64,000 nt of DNA from Saccharomyces mikatae IFO 1815 (lineage: Eukaryota; Ascomycota; Saccharomycetes; Saccharomycetales; Saccharomycetaceae), in NCBI RefSeq assembly GCF_947241705.1, contig NC_079271.1, positions 372,001 to 436,000 on the forward strand, in the 5' to 3' direction. Below, piece by piece: positions 25,541 through 37,702 of this stretch. The stretch's first letter is position 1, and every line of letters begins with the position of its first letter. A program made the position numbers and the translations under genes. The notes below the pieces were generated by a model, which made no database searches, was not told where the DNA came from, and worked only from the letters and a program-made list of their open reading frames with translations.

Positions 25541-26650
25541 ATGGATTTTACTTCTGATACGACAAATTCACAAGACAGATCAAGCTCTCACTTAAATCTG
25601 GAAGAAGCTGTGGGCCCGCCCAAAGATAGAAAGAATGCAAACATTGATGATGACGAGAAGCAACAACTATCGCTGCTAGATGATGAGGAGTTGCGCGCCT
25701 TAAAACTACAGGAAGAGAAAGAAGCTTTGCTAACGAGGAGAAACACTCTTCTACAAGAGATCCAGTCGTACCAAAATATTCTAACCAAGGAAAGTGCTGA
25801 TAAGAAACCTAAAAATGGTGATGTCCTGCAAAATGATATTACGCAGAATTTTCTTGATTTAATCTCAATTTCGTCTTCCAACTCCAATTTTGTGATGAAT
25901 GACCGCAAGCAGGTCCAAAGTATCAATGGATTGACTAATTTGCAAAAGGAACTAATAACGAAGTACGACACACTACCTTTGCTGAATATGAATCTACGGC
26001 TAAGTTATTTGAGAGACCATACGTACCCGCACCTTCAAATCTCTGTACAATCCAGGGATCGCGAGCATAATGATGGGATTGAGGTTTTGCTGGTCAACTA
26101 TAAATTCTGCAGAAATACAATGAATCCGTTTGAAGTTCAGTTTAAAATGTTTTATAAATTCGAAGATTCCACGTTGGTGAAATGGGAGATCTTGCGAATT
26201 TCCGCAAATGTTAGGCTGAAAGTGAGACAATTACTCGCTACACGTAATCTTCAAAGCTGTCTATTCTGTCTTTACGAATTTGACAAGATCAAGTCTAGAA
26301 GAATCAGAATTTTCCAAGATTTGATCAACTTATTGAAAAGAAAAACCAAATGCTACCTAACAAACAATGGTGACTCGTTGGTCGTGGAGAGAATCATGAG
26401 AGAGGGAGGACTAAGAACGATAAAATTACAGATAAATTTCATCATCGTAATGCCCGGTGAGAGGGGAAAACCTCGTTACTGCTTTCTTCCTATGAGTAAC
26501 ATATCAATAGCGTTATGGAAGGGTGGACAAAAATTCAACCAGATCGACTTGGACGAGATTTGCTATGGGCTGATCAGGGAGTATGGTGTGAGGGTGGGGT
26601 TAAAGGAAATTTGCAATGTTTGCCTATTCCCGGACATTTACACCAGGTAA
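25541..26650 (+). CDS. CTF19: Kinetochore COMA complex subunit Ctf19
   Basis: Ctf19 (CENP-P) forms the inner-kinetochore COMA complex with Okp1, Mcm21 and Ame1, linking centromeric chromatin to outer kinetochore parts and recruiting cohesin loader. The 369-aa length matches S. cerevisiae. Residues 1-100 are acidic and then helical with a likely coiled coil (EEKEALLTRRNTLLQEIQSYQNIL); the C-terminal part fits the tandem RWD fold. The S. cerevisiae N-terminus binds cohesin loader after DDK phosphorylation; a Ser/Thr-rich acidic start (TSDTTNSQDRSSSH) is kept here. Its last 27 bases overlap the last 27 bases of IRC15 on the other strand. Confidence 0.95.
   Translation: MDFTSDTTNSQDRSSSHLNLEEAVGPPKDRKNANIDDDEKQQLSLLDDEELRALKLQEEKEALLTRRNTLLQEIQSYQNILTKESADKKPKNGDVLQNDITQNFLDLISISSSNSNFVMNDRKQVQSINGLTNLQKELITKYDTLPLLNMNLRLSYLRDHTYPHLQISVQSRDREHNDGIEVLLVNYKFCRNTMNPFEVQFKMFYKFEDSTLVKWEILRISANVRLKVRQLLATRNLQSCLFCLYEFDKIKSRRIRIFQDLINLLKRKTKCYLTNNGDSLVVERIMREGGLRTIKLQINFIIVMPGERGKPRYCFLPMSNISIALWKGGQKFNQIDLDEICYGLIREYGVRVGLKEICNVCLFPDIYTR
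26624..26650. other. 27-base antisense coding overlap CTF19/IRC15
   Basis: The CTF19 stop at 26648-26650 lies inside IRC15, and the IRC15 stop at 26624-26626 lies inside CTF19. Both mRNAs must therefore terminate within the neighbouring gene. Confidence 0.95.
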
Positions 26651-28093
26651 TTTTCCGTTCGCAATTGCTAACTGAACTGCCTGCTTAAACGATTCCGATA
26701 GGCTTGGGTGTGGAAACGTTACCTTGCAAATATCATGGGCGGTAAGGCCAAGTGACACCGCCATGGACGCCTGCGACAACAATTCATTTGCATCGTCGTT
26801 TACCATATGAACACCCAGTAGTTTCATGGTATGAGAATCGACCAATACCTTAATGAAAGAAGAAACTGTAGTGCTCTCCTTCTGTGACAGTAACGTGTTG
26901 TATCTTATGTTTTCCGAAAAGAAAACTTTACCTGTTTGGTATGGGACACGAGCGTTAATTAACTCCTCTTCAGTGTATCCAACCCAACCTATTTGGGGTT
27001 GGCAATAGAGTACATTTGGTGGAAAACTACAAGTCGGAGTTACGATGGGGCATGTACTGCTAATTGACTGAATGGCCCGTACAGCTTGTTTCTCTGCTTT
27101 GGCCGCTAGCATGGGGCCTATAGCGACATCACCAACGAGCTTAATATGAGGGTATCCTAGCAGACTTAGACTTTGTTTATCAATCTTTTCCACAAAATCC
27201 CGTTCGTCTAAGCCAAGATTGGAGATATGCAAGCCTTCTAAAAGGGGACGCCTGCCAATAGAAACCATCAATACGTCACAGTGATGTACATGTGCTTTCT
27301 TCAACGGTTTGTTCAGTAACGTCACATTCAACTGACCAGCAACATCTGTTTCCGCAAATTTCACTCTTGTATCCAACAAAAAAATAACACCCTGAGACTG
27401 CAAGAGTGTTTTGGTGGCTGAAGCCAACTCATGGTCCATATTCTGACACACCTCGCCCTGAGATTCGATTATGGTAACCTGCGAACCCAAATTATTGAAT
27501 ATGCACGCGATTTCCAGTCCAATAGTGCCTCCGCCCATGATGGTAAAACGTGAAGGTACGTAATCCAGCGACAAAGCCCTGCCGGGTGAGATTATCTTGT
27601 CCTCATCGATTACAACACCCGGACACTGAATAACCGCAGACCCAGTCGCCACAACAATGTACTTCGCTTCTACCATAAACCTGTCCATACCGTGCTGTTC
27701 TATCTCAACGTGGTGAGAATCCTTGAAGGCAGCAGTTCCCTTATACATAGTAACACTATTCTTACAAAGCTCGCGCTCGTACATATTACTCAAACCTTCT
27801 ATAGTTTGCTTGAGTGCGCTCTGTGCTGCCTGCATATCAAATTTTGCAGACAGCAGTTTTACACCACGCTTTTCCATGGCTTCCTGCTGGCGTAACTGTC
27901 GGTAAAAATAAGATTCATCTAGCAAGGTCTTGGACGGAACTGCCCCGTCTATGAGGTAGGTGCCTCCCAAAGAGACACGACGGTCAACACAGGCTGTACG
28001 CAGGCCTGCCTGTGAAGCTTGCGTCGCCGCAGTGAAGCCGCCGGGACCACATCCAATTACTAGAACATCGTAAACTACTGAATTATCCGTCAT
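26624..28093 (-). CDS. IRC15: Irc15, dihydrolipoamide dehydrogenase-like microtubule protein
   Basis: Irc15 binds microtubules and affects their dynamics, mitotic progression and meiotic chromosome segregation; mutants have raised Rad52 foci. It is a flavoprotein-disulphide reductase homologue: the FAD-binding GCGPGGFTAATQASQAG (14-30), a second nucleotide motif IMGGGTIGLEIACIF near 185, and GDVAIGPMLAAKAEKQ near 320. The redox-active CxxxxC of lipoamide dehydrogenase (normally GGTCLNxGCIPSK) reads GGTYLIDGAVPSK: both cysteines are missing. The C-terminal HPSLSE-type motif is present (FPHPSLSESFKQA). At 489 aa it is about 10 shorter than I recall for S. cerevisiae. Convergent with CTF19, overlapping by 27 bases; divergent from SWI1. 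Confidence 0.95.
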   Translation of the reverse strand: MTDNSVVYDVLVIGCGPGGFTAATQASQAGLRTACVDRRVSLGGTYLIDGAVPSKTLLDESYFYRQLRQQEAMEKRGVKLLSAKFDMQAAQSALKQTIEGLSNMYERELCKNSVTMYKGTAAFKDSHHVEIEQHGMDRFMVEAKYIVVATGSAVIQCPGVVIDEDKIISPGRALSLDYVPSRFTIMGGGTIGLEIACIFNNLGSQVTIIESQGEVCQNMDHELASATKTLLQSQGVIFLLDTRVKFAETDVAGQLNVTLLNKPLKKAHVHHCDVLMVSIGRRPLLEGLHISNLGLDERDFVEKIDKQSLSLLGYPHIKLVGDVAIGPMLAAKAEKQAVRAIQSISSTCPIVTPTCSFPPNVLYCQPQIGWVGYTEEELINARVPYQTGKVFFSENIRYNTLLSQKESTTVSSFIKVLVDSHTMKLLGVHMVNDDANELLSQASMAVSLGLTAHDICKVTFPHPSLSESFKQAVQLAIANGKLPGVNVRE

Positions 28094-28841
28094 TGTACTT
28101 CTTTACTGCTCTTGTTCCCATCTCTAATACTAGCCTCCATTATATTCTCTTTCTTTCACTCTCTTTCGTAAAATGGTGCGCATGTTAAATAGCCGCCGAG
28201 CGAGAGAAGACATTTGATCGCAGGTCTGGGTGTACCCCCTGTTTGAGCGCTCCACCCAGTCCTCGTCGGAGAATGATGCCACCGCACCCGGATTCCCACA
28301 GAAATAACCGCATAAAAAATTTCTAACCCGGATCATACGTTTATCGTGATATGCATTACGAGTATCTCCGATTACGAAACGACGCCACCCCCTCCTCCCC
28401 CAAAGAACCGAGAGAAGATTTTTTTAAACTGAACGCTGATTGACTTTACGTATTATCACCACTATGCATTATTGTTGTTGTTTCTGTTGTTGTTGTCAGA
28501 GGTAATCATATTCACATTGCGTTTTAGTCACAACCACCTTCCGGTATTCACCATTCGTATTGAATAACAATAATTTATACCGCAAAAACACTACACAACA
28601 AGACAGCTGATCACACTTTGTTTACCTTAATTTTCATTATTTATTTTTCCTAAAAATAATTGTTGTGTGGCTCTATCCTAATTACACCACCTCTACTTTG
28701 GCATTTCGCGTTGTTACTTTCCAGAGATTACAGCATATTGTTCACCGAGTAATAATCACTGACTGGCGGCTATTCCTTTTACCACTCATTACTCTTATAA
28801 TTTTCTTTTTTTATCTCGATTTTCTCTTTCTTTTCGTGTCT

Positions 28842-28882
<41 letters not shown>

Positions 28883-28897
28883 TAGTAATAAATAAAG
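28094..28897. other. Divergent IRC15/SWI1 promoter
   Basis: 804 bases. C-rich patch with CCCCT near 28388-28401, TTG repeats near 28471-28497, and a (TAA)12 microsatellite next to the SWI1 start. A plus-strand frame of 76 codons running through the repeat begins with GTG and is not called. Confidence 0.5.
28844..28879 (+). repeat. (TAA)12 microsatellite in SWI1 leader
   Basis: Twelve perfect TAA units ending 18 bases before the SWI1 ATG, probably in the 5' untranslated region. A similar AAT run resumes 21 bases inside the gene. Confidence 0.95.
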
Positions 28898-28917
28898 ATG
28901 GATTTCTTTAATTTGAG

Positions 28918-28948
<31 letters not shown>

Positions 28949-29947
28949 ACTACTACTACTAATACTACTAATAATAATAACGATATTAATACTACTAATA
29001 AAAACCATAGTACAAGCAATAATAACAATAAAAATGATAATGGCAGTAACAACAACTTGAATGCCGGTGCCAATGGTGTGGACGATTTCCAGAATTTTTT
29101 CGACTCGAAGCCCTTTGACCAGAATCCGGATTCTAATAATGACAATAAGAATAGCGACAATGGCAACGACAACGATAACGACAACAACAATATTAATAAC
29201 AACAGCATGACAACTTCTAGCGCGAACTTTACTTCTCCAACAGCGGTCGTCAACAATGCTACCGCTAACGTTACCAGTGCAAAGGCTGCTAATTTCATTC
29301 AGAATCAGTCTCCTCAGTTTAATTCTCCGTATGAATCTAACAATTCCAACGCGAACTTGAACAGTCTGTCTCCTCAGGCCATCTTAGCGAAGAACTCAAT
29401 TATTGATTCCTCTAATTTGCCTTTACAAACGCAGCAACAACTGTATAGCGGTAGTAACAATAATGCTGCGGCTGCGAATGATAATGTCATAACACCCCAT
29501 TTTATCACTAATGTCCAATCAATTAGTCAAAATTCTTCTTCCTCTACTCCAAATTCAAACGCAAATCCTACGCTAAATACAAATCAACAATTCTTGCCAT
29601 TTAACAATGGAGTTTCCAACAACAATAGTTTGACGGCTAACCAGCTTATGTCTAATCACGGTACCTCAAGCTTGATGGATAGGTCATCCTCCGCAAGTAG
29701 TGAATTTGTTCCGAGCACAAATGGCAACAACAACAGTATGCGTAATAACAGCAATAACAGTATGACTAATAACAACAGTAATAACGTTACTGTTGTTCCT
29801 ACAGCCAACACCGTTAATAGCAATAATGCGAATTCGAACGCCAACACGGTATTTTCTGAAAGAGCTGCAATGTTCGCCGCTTTGCAGCAAAAGCAACAAC
29901 AACGTTTTCAAGCTCTGCAGCAACAGCAGCAACAGCAACAACAGCAG

Positions 29948-30042
<95 letters not shown>

Positions 30043-32905
30043 ACAGCAGCAGCAGAATTCTAAGTTGTTACAAAGTCAACGACAGCAACAACAAAGGTCC
30101 ATCTTGCAAAGTCTGAACCCAGTATTGCAAGAGAAAATATCTACCGAGCTAAATAATAAACAATATGAACTTTTCATGAAATCTCTGATCGAAAATTGCA
30201 AGAAAAGGAATATGCCGTTACAATCGATACCAGAAATTGCTAACAGGAAGATTAATCTATTTTATCTTTATATGTTGATTCAAAAATTCGGTGGTGCTGA
30301 ACAAGTAACACGAAACCAACAGTGGCCTTTGGTAGCTCAAAAGCTGCAAATAGCTGATTACCAACAATTAGAATCAATTTATTTTCGAATCTTATTACCT
30401 TACGAAGGATATATGATTTCTCAAGAAGGAATAAAAGAAACTCAAGCGAAAAGAATATTCTTGCAACAGTTTTTACAAGAACTATTGAAAAAAGTTCAAC
30501 AACAGCAACAGGCCGCTACATTGGACAACAATAACAATAACATTATTAATACCCCATCAGCTCCAGCCCCTGCGGTTCCTATACCTGTTCCCGGGGCTAC
30601 TGTTCCTGCTACACCTTCAGCTACCACACCATCTGGGATTGTTCCAGTTTCAGCAAACATTCCAAAGAAACTAAACAACAATATCAATATCAATATGAAC
30701 AATAACAGTATTACACAGCAGCAAGTTAAGAAGCCGAGAAAACAAAGAGTGAAGAAGAAGACTAAAAAGGAATTAGAACTAGAACGTAAAGAAAGGGACG
30801 ATTTTCAAAAGAGACAACAAAAACTTTTAGAAGATCAGCAAAAGCAACAAAAACTGCTATTGGAAACAAAATTACGTCAACAATATGAAATTGAACTGAA
30901 AAAATTACCTAAAGTCTATAAGAGGTCAATGATTAGAAATTATAAACCTATGGTGAATCACATCAAACATTATAACGGTTATGACATTAACTACATTTCT
31001 AAAATAGGTGAGAAAATAGATTCGAATAAACCTATATTTCTCTTCGCTCCCGAATTAGGTGCTATCAATTTGCATGCATTATCAATGTCCCTACAATCAA
31101 AGAATCTTGGTGAGATAAATACTGCCTTGAACACACTGCTAGTGACAAGTGCCGACTCGAATCTAAAGATATCTTTGGTTAAATATCCGGAATTACTAGA
31201 CTCATTAGCAATACTTGGAATGAACTTATTATCAAATTTAGCCCAGAACACAGTTCCATATCACAAAAAAACTTCAGATTATCATTATGAGGATATAGAA
31301 TCGAATCAGTACTACGTTACCCAACACGATAAAACGGTCCATAAAATTTTCGAAAAGTTGAGCAACAGCGGTGCACTTACACCAAATGATCCTAACGATG
31401 AAAGAGTCGTTACTATCATGGTAGACTCTTTGACAGGTAATCAATTACCTCCTCCAACTCCTACTGAAACGGAGACTGATCTCAACGCAGAACCTTTTAT
31501 AAACACAAAGTCTACATCTTCCTCAGTCAAAGATTGGGATCTCTTGCCTGAACCAGTGAGGTTTTTACCGAATCAGTTTCCTTTGAAAATCCACAGAATT
31601 CCCTATTTGAACTCCTTGAAAAAAGTTAAAGATGAAATCGATGATCCCTTCACAAGAATAAATAGTAGAGGGGCGGAAGATCCCAAGGTCCTAATAAACG
31701 ATCAATTATCTACCATCTCAATGATTTTAAGGAACGTTTCGTTTTCTGATAATAACTCTAGAATTATGTCAAGAAATTTTTATTTGAAAAGATTTGTGTC
31801 AGATTTACTTTGGCTACTTTTTATTCATCCTGAGAATTTTGCATGCAATAGGAAAATACTAAATTTCAAGAAAGATTTGGTTATTGTTTTATCGAACATC
31901 TCTCATTTATTAGAGATCAATTCGTCCATCGATTGCTTATTGATTCTTATTCTAGTTATAAGTTTTGGTCAACCAAAACTTAACCCAATGGCATCCTCGT
32001 CATCATTTGGTTCCGATTTTTTAACTTACAACGAATTTCAACTACAATGGGGTAAATATCAAACTTTTGGTGTAGATATTCTGGCCAAATTGTTTTCATT
32101 GGAAAAACCTAACTTGAATTTTTTCAAATCAATTTTACTGAACAATAAATTCTCCAACAATCATTATAACCGCAACAGTAACAAAAACCATAAAGATGGA
32201 AAGTTATTACAGAGACTTTTGGATCTATACAATGATAATAATAAAAATAACGGTAACAAACACAACCTATTGAATGATCTGGTGTCATTTTTATTTTCTG
32301 TTATACCATTCCAACAAGTGTTATCACAATCGTCCGATCCAAGTTCGTTGATTTGCCAATTTTCTCCAGTAATTTCTCAGAGTTTAACCAGCATTTTAGT
32401 CATTGTACAAAAAATACTACCCCTATCTAATAATGCATTTACATTCAGCCAAAATAATAAAAGCAGTAACGGCGACAACAACGACGACAACAACAATAAA
32501 GATTCCTGTTTCAATTTTAACAAAAATTTACCATTTGTATGGTTAAGCTCGGAAGAGAATATTGGATCTGGACTATTGAAGTTAAGTGAATTAACACTGA
32601 ATATCAGCAGTTCCACAACGAAAAATACTTTGCCGCAACAAAATTACTCAAAAGTGCTTCTACCGTCAATCAACATATCTTGTCTTCAGTTAATCAAATG
32701 TTTAATTCAAAAAAGTATCAGTTTTGAAGACTGTTTAAACAATGACCCGGATATCTTGAAGAAACTAGTATCAATTCCAAACTTGTTCCCTACGGATTTA
32801 GAGATCTTCAAGTTACTTACAAACCCGTCAGCTGATATTCAAACAGTAAACCAATATCAACTACTTTACAATCTGAAAAACGATATTCTAACTAACTTGA
32901 AATGA
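28898..32905 (+). CDS. SWI1: SWI/SNF chromatin remodelling subunit Swi1
   Basis: Swi1 is the ARID subunit of SWI/SNF, the ATP-dependent remodeller of nucleosomes at promoters; in S. cerevisiae it can form the prion [SWI+]. The 1,335-aa product (1,314 in S. cerevisiae as I recall) starts with a strongly Asn-rich prion-like region (residues 1-330, with runs of Asn and Thr), then 46 consecutive Gln (341-386). The ARID domain follows at about 418-510 (QYELFMKSLIENCKKRNMP, INLFYLYMLIQKFGG). A Lys-rich coiled segment (QQQVKKPRKQRVKKKTKKELELERKE) lies near 610-660, then the conserved armadillo-like C-terminal region to the end. AAT and CAA/CAG repeats make length variable. Confidence 0.97.
28919..28945 (+). 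repeat. SWI1: (AAT)9 coding microsatellite, Asn run
   Basis: Nine AAT codons giving nine Asn, followed directly by five ACT (Thr) codons from 28946. Confidence 0.95.
29918..30055 (+). repeat. SWI1: CAA/CAG repeat, 46-residue polyglutamine
   Basis: 138 bases of only CAA and CAG codons, mixed irregularly, coding 46 consecutive Gln. The mixture argues against a recent pure-repeat expansion. The long antisense poly-Leu frames across it are shadows. Confidence 0.95.
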
Positions 32906-33804
32906 TGTGATTCCTTTCAAACAATATTCTTATAGCCACTTTTCAGCCCCGCACCCAATTCTCCTTCTATAAACCTATATAAAATGGTGTAACTATTATA
33001 ATAAACCCTTACGGTATATCATGATTTCGTATACAACGATCCCAACACTACTTTTACTGACGCGTGTATGCTACTCTTTCAAGTCAAAGGGACTTCCGCA
33101 ACATCTACGCACGAAAGTATGATATTTTTTAATGAAGCTTTTCTTTGGGCGGCTTAACTTTATAATAGTTTTAGCAATATCTCACTGATACAGGCACGGC
33201 TAGAACAACTCTTTTAGCATATTTCAGAACAAGTTCGTATACTTTCCTCTTGGTTAATAAATAATATTAATAGATATTAAAATATAAGAATCTAAAGTAG
33301 TTATGCCCGAAAATGAATATGTGGGGTGTATACGTGGGGAGAGGGAGAATTACACGATTGTTGGAACAGTGTAGGTTAACGATTTTGAGAGAGATTCTGC
33401 CCAGAAGTACAGATTCAATTAAGAAATTCTACAACTGCTTATATAATTAAGGTTATCAAAAAAAAACGGCCAACGAAAGCTTAATTGTGAGATTGATTAA
33501 TTAAATTGACGGACGACAGTTTCATCTAAATTATGTACATATCATGAGAGCATTTATCTAAATTAAAAAGGAAGAAACCACTCAACGCTTTCTTTCATGA
33601 CCTAATTGGCCAAAGCGGAATTACATGACAAAACTAATACATTTTTTGACATCTGTGAAGGGGGATGAGGGGGGAATATACACGCAAATCGGAACGCGAA
33701 GGCAACCAAGCTCAACTTACGCGTCTAGTTTATTTTTATACTACAAATTGCCGCGCATGATAAATACTGGAAAAAAAGGGGGAGGGTATTAAGTTGCCAG
33801 CCTG
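32906..33804. other. Unusually long convergent gap SWI1/HST2
   Basis: 899 bases between two gene ends, with no ATG frame of 60 codons and no tRNA. It contains two ACGCGT boxes (33060-33065 and 33719-33724), a G-rich patch (GTGGGGTGTATACGTGGGGAGAGGG, in pieces, near 33321-33347) and A/T-rich stretches. Convergent gaps in this window are otherwise about 100-430 bases. Content unexplained. Confidence 0.5.
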
Positions 33805-35534
<1,730 letters not shown>

Positions 35535-36680
35535 ATGTTGCTGGAAAGATTGCATAAGAGATTGCACGCTGGCTCTTCTAGGCGAGCTCAAGAGAATAAA
35601 AATAATAACTGCTCTCCAGTGAGTGCGTTGCCCATGCAACCGGAAGCTCAACACCAAACTGAGGCACCTCAGCCGTTGCTGAATTGCGATTACGATGATA
35701 TGATCGCGTTTGATAGAAACTTATCTACCCCCGTTTTCACTCCTGTAATGACACCAATAAATATTAGCGGCTCCAACCAAACAAAAAACTCGGAGAACTC
35801 GTATTTTCCACCTTACTTGAATGTCAATAGAACGAGACAGAATAGTGCCTCTTCACTGGCGAGTTCTGTTTCCGATTTTCCTCAGAACATTAAACAACAT
35901 GCCATATACAATAATAACCCTCAATTCAGTTCCTTTACACCCCAGTTCGTCGGCCTGCTTCTAGAGGTTTATCAAAATACTTGCAGTGATCCTACGGTAA
36001 CACCGTTTGACACTGCAAATCCCCCCTCAGGCATATTGAATAGGGTTGCTAAAGCAGCGATACAGCAATCTGAGGTCCAAGAATTGGATATCGGTTGTGA
36101 CAGGAACAGTTGGCTTTTAACACTGGTGAGACAACGCCTGTTGCAAGAGGTAAGAAAAGACGGCTATCTTTCTCGTAACACATCTCTAACTTCTTTGGCC
36201 CCTCCACCCCCGCCACTATTTTCTGAGATGCTTAGAGTTCCCTCCCCATTTGTTAACGCAGATATCACCGATCCCATCCCGTTAGCAAATACAAACTCGA
36301 ACGTGAATGCAAGTTCAACTGCAAACATGACCAGTACGTTAAACTGGTATTCTTTGCAAAGATCAAATGCTTTAATGAAGAACAGGAATGGGTCATCTCA
36401 ATATATATCGGAACTGCAACCACAACCCATACTAGCTCGCACAAATTCTAATGGAAGCGCTAGCAACAGTAACGCCTTTTCTTTACTCACGCCAACCCCC
36501 ACAACTGATTCTGCATTTAATTTTAACATAGCACTACTATCAAGACAACGTAGTAATATCATGTCGTCTCCTTTGGCTAGCACTCGCTTGCCTTCAGGTA
36601 ATGTATCCGCTGAAGAATCCTCAGTTATACCAAATGATTCTCTTAAGTTAAAAAGGGATTTATTGCGTCTCAAAAGATAA
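35535..36680 (+). CDS. CIP1: Cdk1 inhibitor Cip1
   Basis: The orthologue of S. cerevisiae YPL014W (Cip1), which binds Cdc28 with G1 cyclins and delays G1/S, including during stress. At 381 aa it equals the S. cerevisiae length and most of the sequence matches my memory. No standard domain is visible. It is Ser/Asn/Pro-rich with many S/T-P sites (STPVFTPVMTPIN near 64-76, LLTPTPTTDS near 318), likely CDK or MAPK targets, and Ala/Pro stretches (LAPPPPPLF). The C-terminus is basic (SLKLKRDLLRLKR). The upstream stress elements, MCB and TATA box agree with G1 and stress expression. Confidence 0.9.
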   Translation: MLLERLHKRLHAGSSRRAQENKNNNCSPVSALPMQPEAQHQTEAPQPLLNCDYDDMIAFDRNLSTPVFTPVMTPINISGSNQTKNSENSYFPPYLNVNRTRQNSASSLASSVSDFPQNIKQHAIYNNNPQFSSFTPQFVGLLLEVYQNTCSDPTVTPFDTANPPSGILNRVAKAAIQQSEVQELDIGCDRNSWLLTLVRQRLLQEVRKDGYLSRNTSLTSLAPPPPPLFSEMLRVPSPFVNADITDPIPLANTNSNVNASSTANMTSTLNWYSLQRSNALMKNRNGSSQYISELQPQPILARTNSNGSASNSNAFSLLTPTPTTDSAFNFNIALLSRQRSNIMSSPLASTRLPSGNVSAEESSVIPNDSLKLKRDLLRLKR

Positions 36681-36866
36681 AAAAAGATGATGAACCAAGA
36701 ACGCACAACTATAATGACATTAACTGAATGAAATCCCTACTAAATTTTCTTTTCTCTTTGCAAAAATGTGAAGAGTTTCATCTATTTCTTTTCAAATTTA
36801 ATTTCTTCACTTTTTTGGCCATAAATGTATTATTTACAAGTCAGATAGATATAAAACACATCATAT

Positions 36867-36900
<34 letters not shown>

Positions 36901-36978
36901 AAACACATATACACTTCGCATCAAATAAAACTCAATATTTTTGCTTTTTTTCCCTTCTTTTTTTTCATATTTTCCTTT
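36681..36978. other. Convergent CIP1/MRPS16 3' region
   Basis: 298 bases, very A/T-rich, holding the CA/TA microsatellite and T-tracts at 36943-36975. Nothing else seen. Confidence 0.5.
36867..36900. repeat. (CA)6(TA)11 compound microsatellite
   Basis: Six CA units (36867-36878) run directly into eleven TA units (36879-36900). Confidence 0.95.
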
Positions 36979-37359
<381 letters not shown>

Positions 37360-37499
37360 TCACAATTCTTTAACAGAATGTCAGACCCCCTCCACTATGT
37401 GAGTTGTAAATAATCCCCTTTCGTACGTAGTATTCAAAATAAATCGCAATTTATCATGTACTTTTTTCCGTCTTTAATGATAGATGAACATATTTGATG

Positions 37500-37508
37500 A
37501 AAAATTTT
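37500..37508. promoter_or_regulatory. RRPE element AAAAATTTT
   Basis: TGAAAAATTTTC includes the exact ribosomal RNA processing element (bound by Stb3), 203 bases upstream of RRP12. Confidence 0.75.
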
Positions 37509-37551
37509 CTTTTTCGCTCTAGTAATTAAAATTTTAAGTACATCATCTCAT

Positions 37552-37559
37552 CTCATCGC
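37552..37559 (-). promoter_or_regulatory. PAC element GCGATGAG
   Basis: CTCATCGC on the plus strand is GCGATGAG on the other: the PAC box bound by Dot6/Tod6, 52 bases downstream of the RRPE. The pair is the hallmark of ribosome biogenesis genes. Confidence 0.8.
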
Positions 37560-37702
37560 AATATTGTAGTCAGTTCTCCTAAGGAAAGCTTTTATTCCGA
37601 AAGAATCTGATTCATTTTTTTGTTGATTAAGAATTCAACCAGATAACTTCTAGATTTCAAAGGCATCTCAAAAAACTGGAACATTAAATCTCAGAGTTTA
37701 TC

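Noticed and set aside
28665-28895. 76-codon frame with an Asn run before SWI1
   Set aside because: It begins with GTG and its Asn run is only the TAA microsatellite read in another frame.
29684-30043. Antisense poly-Leu frames across the SWI1 repeats
   Set aside because: They are the complement of the CAA/CAG tract and lie wholly inside SWI1.
33340-33385. TTGTTGGAACA resembling the start of a yeast LTR
   Set aside because: The similarity ends after a few bases and there is no matching end or target duplication.
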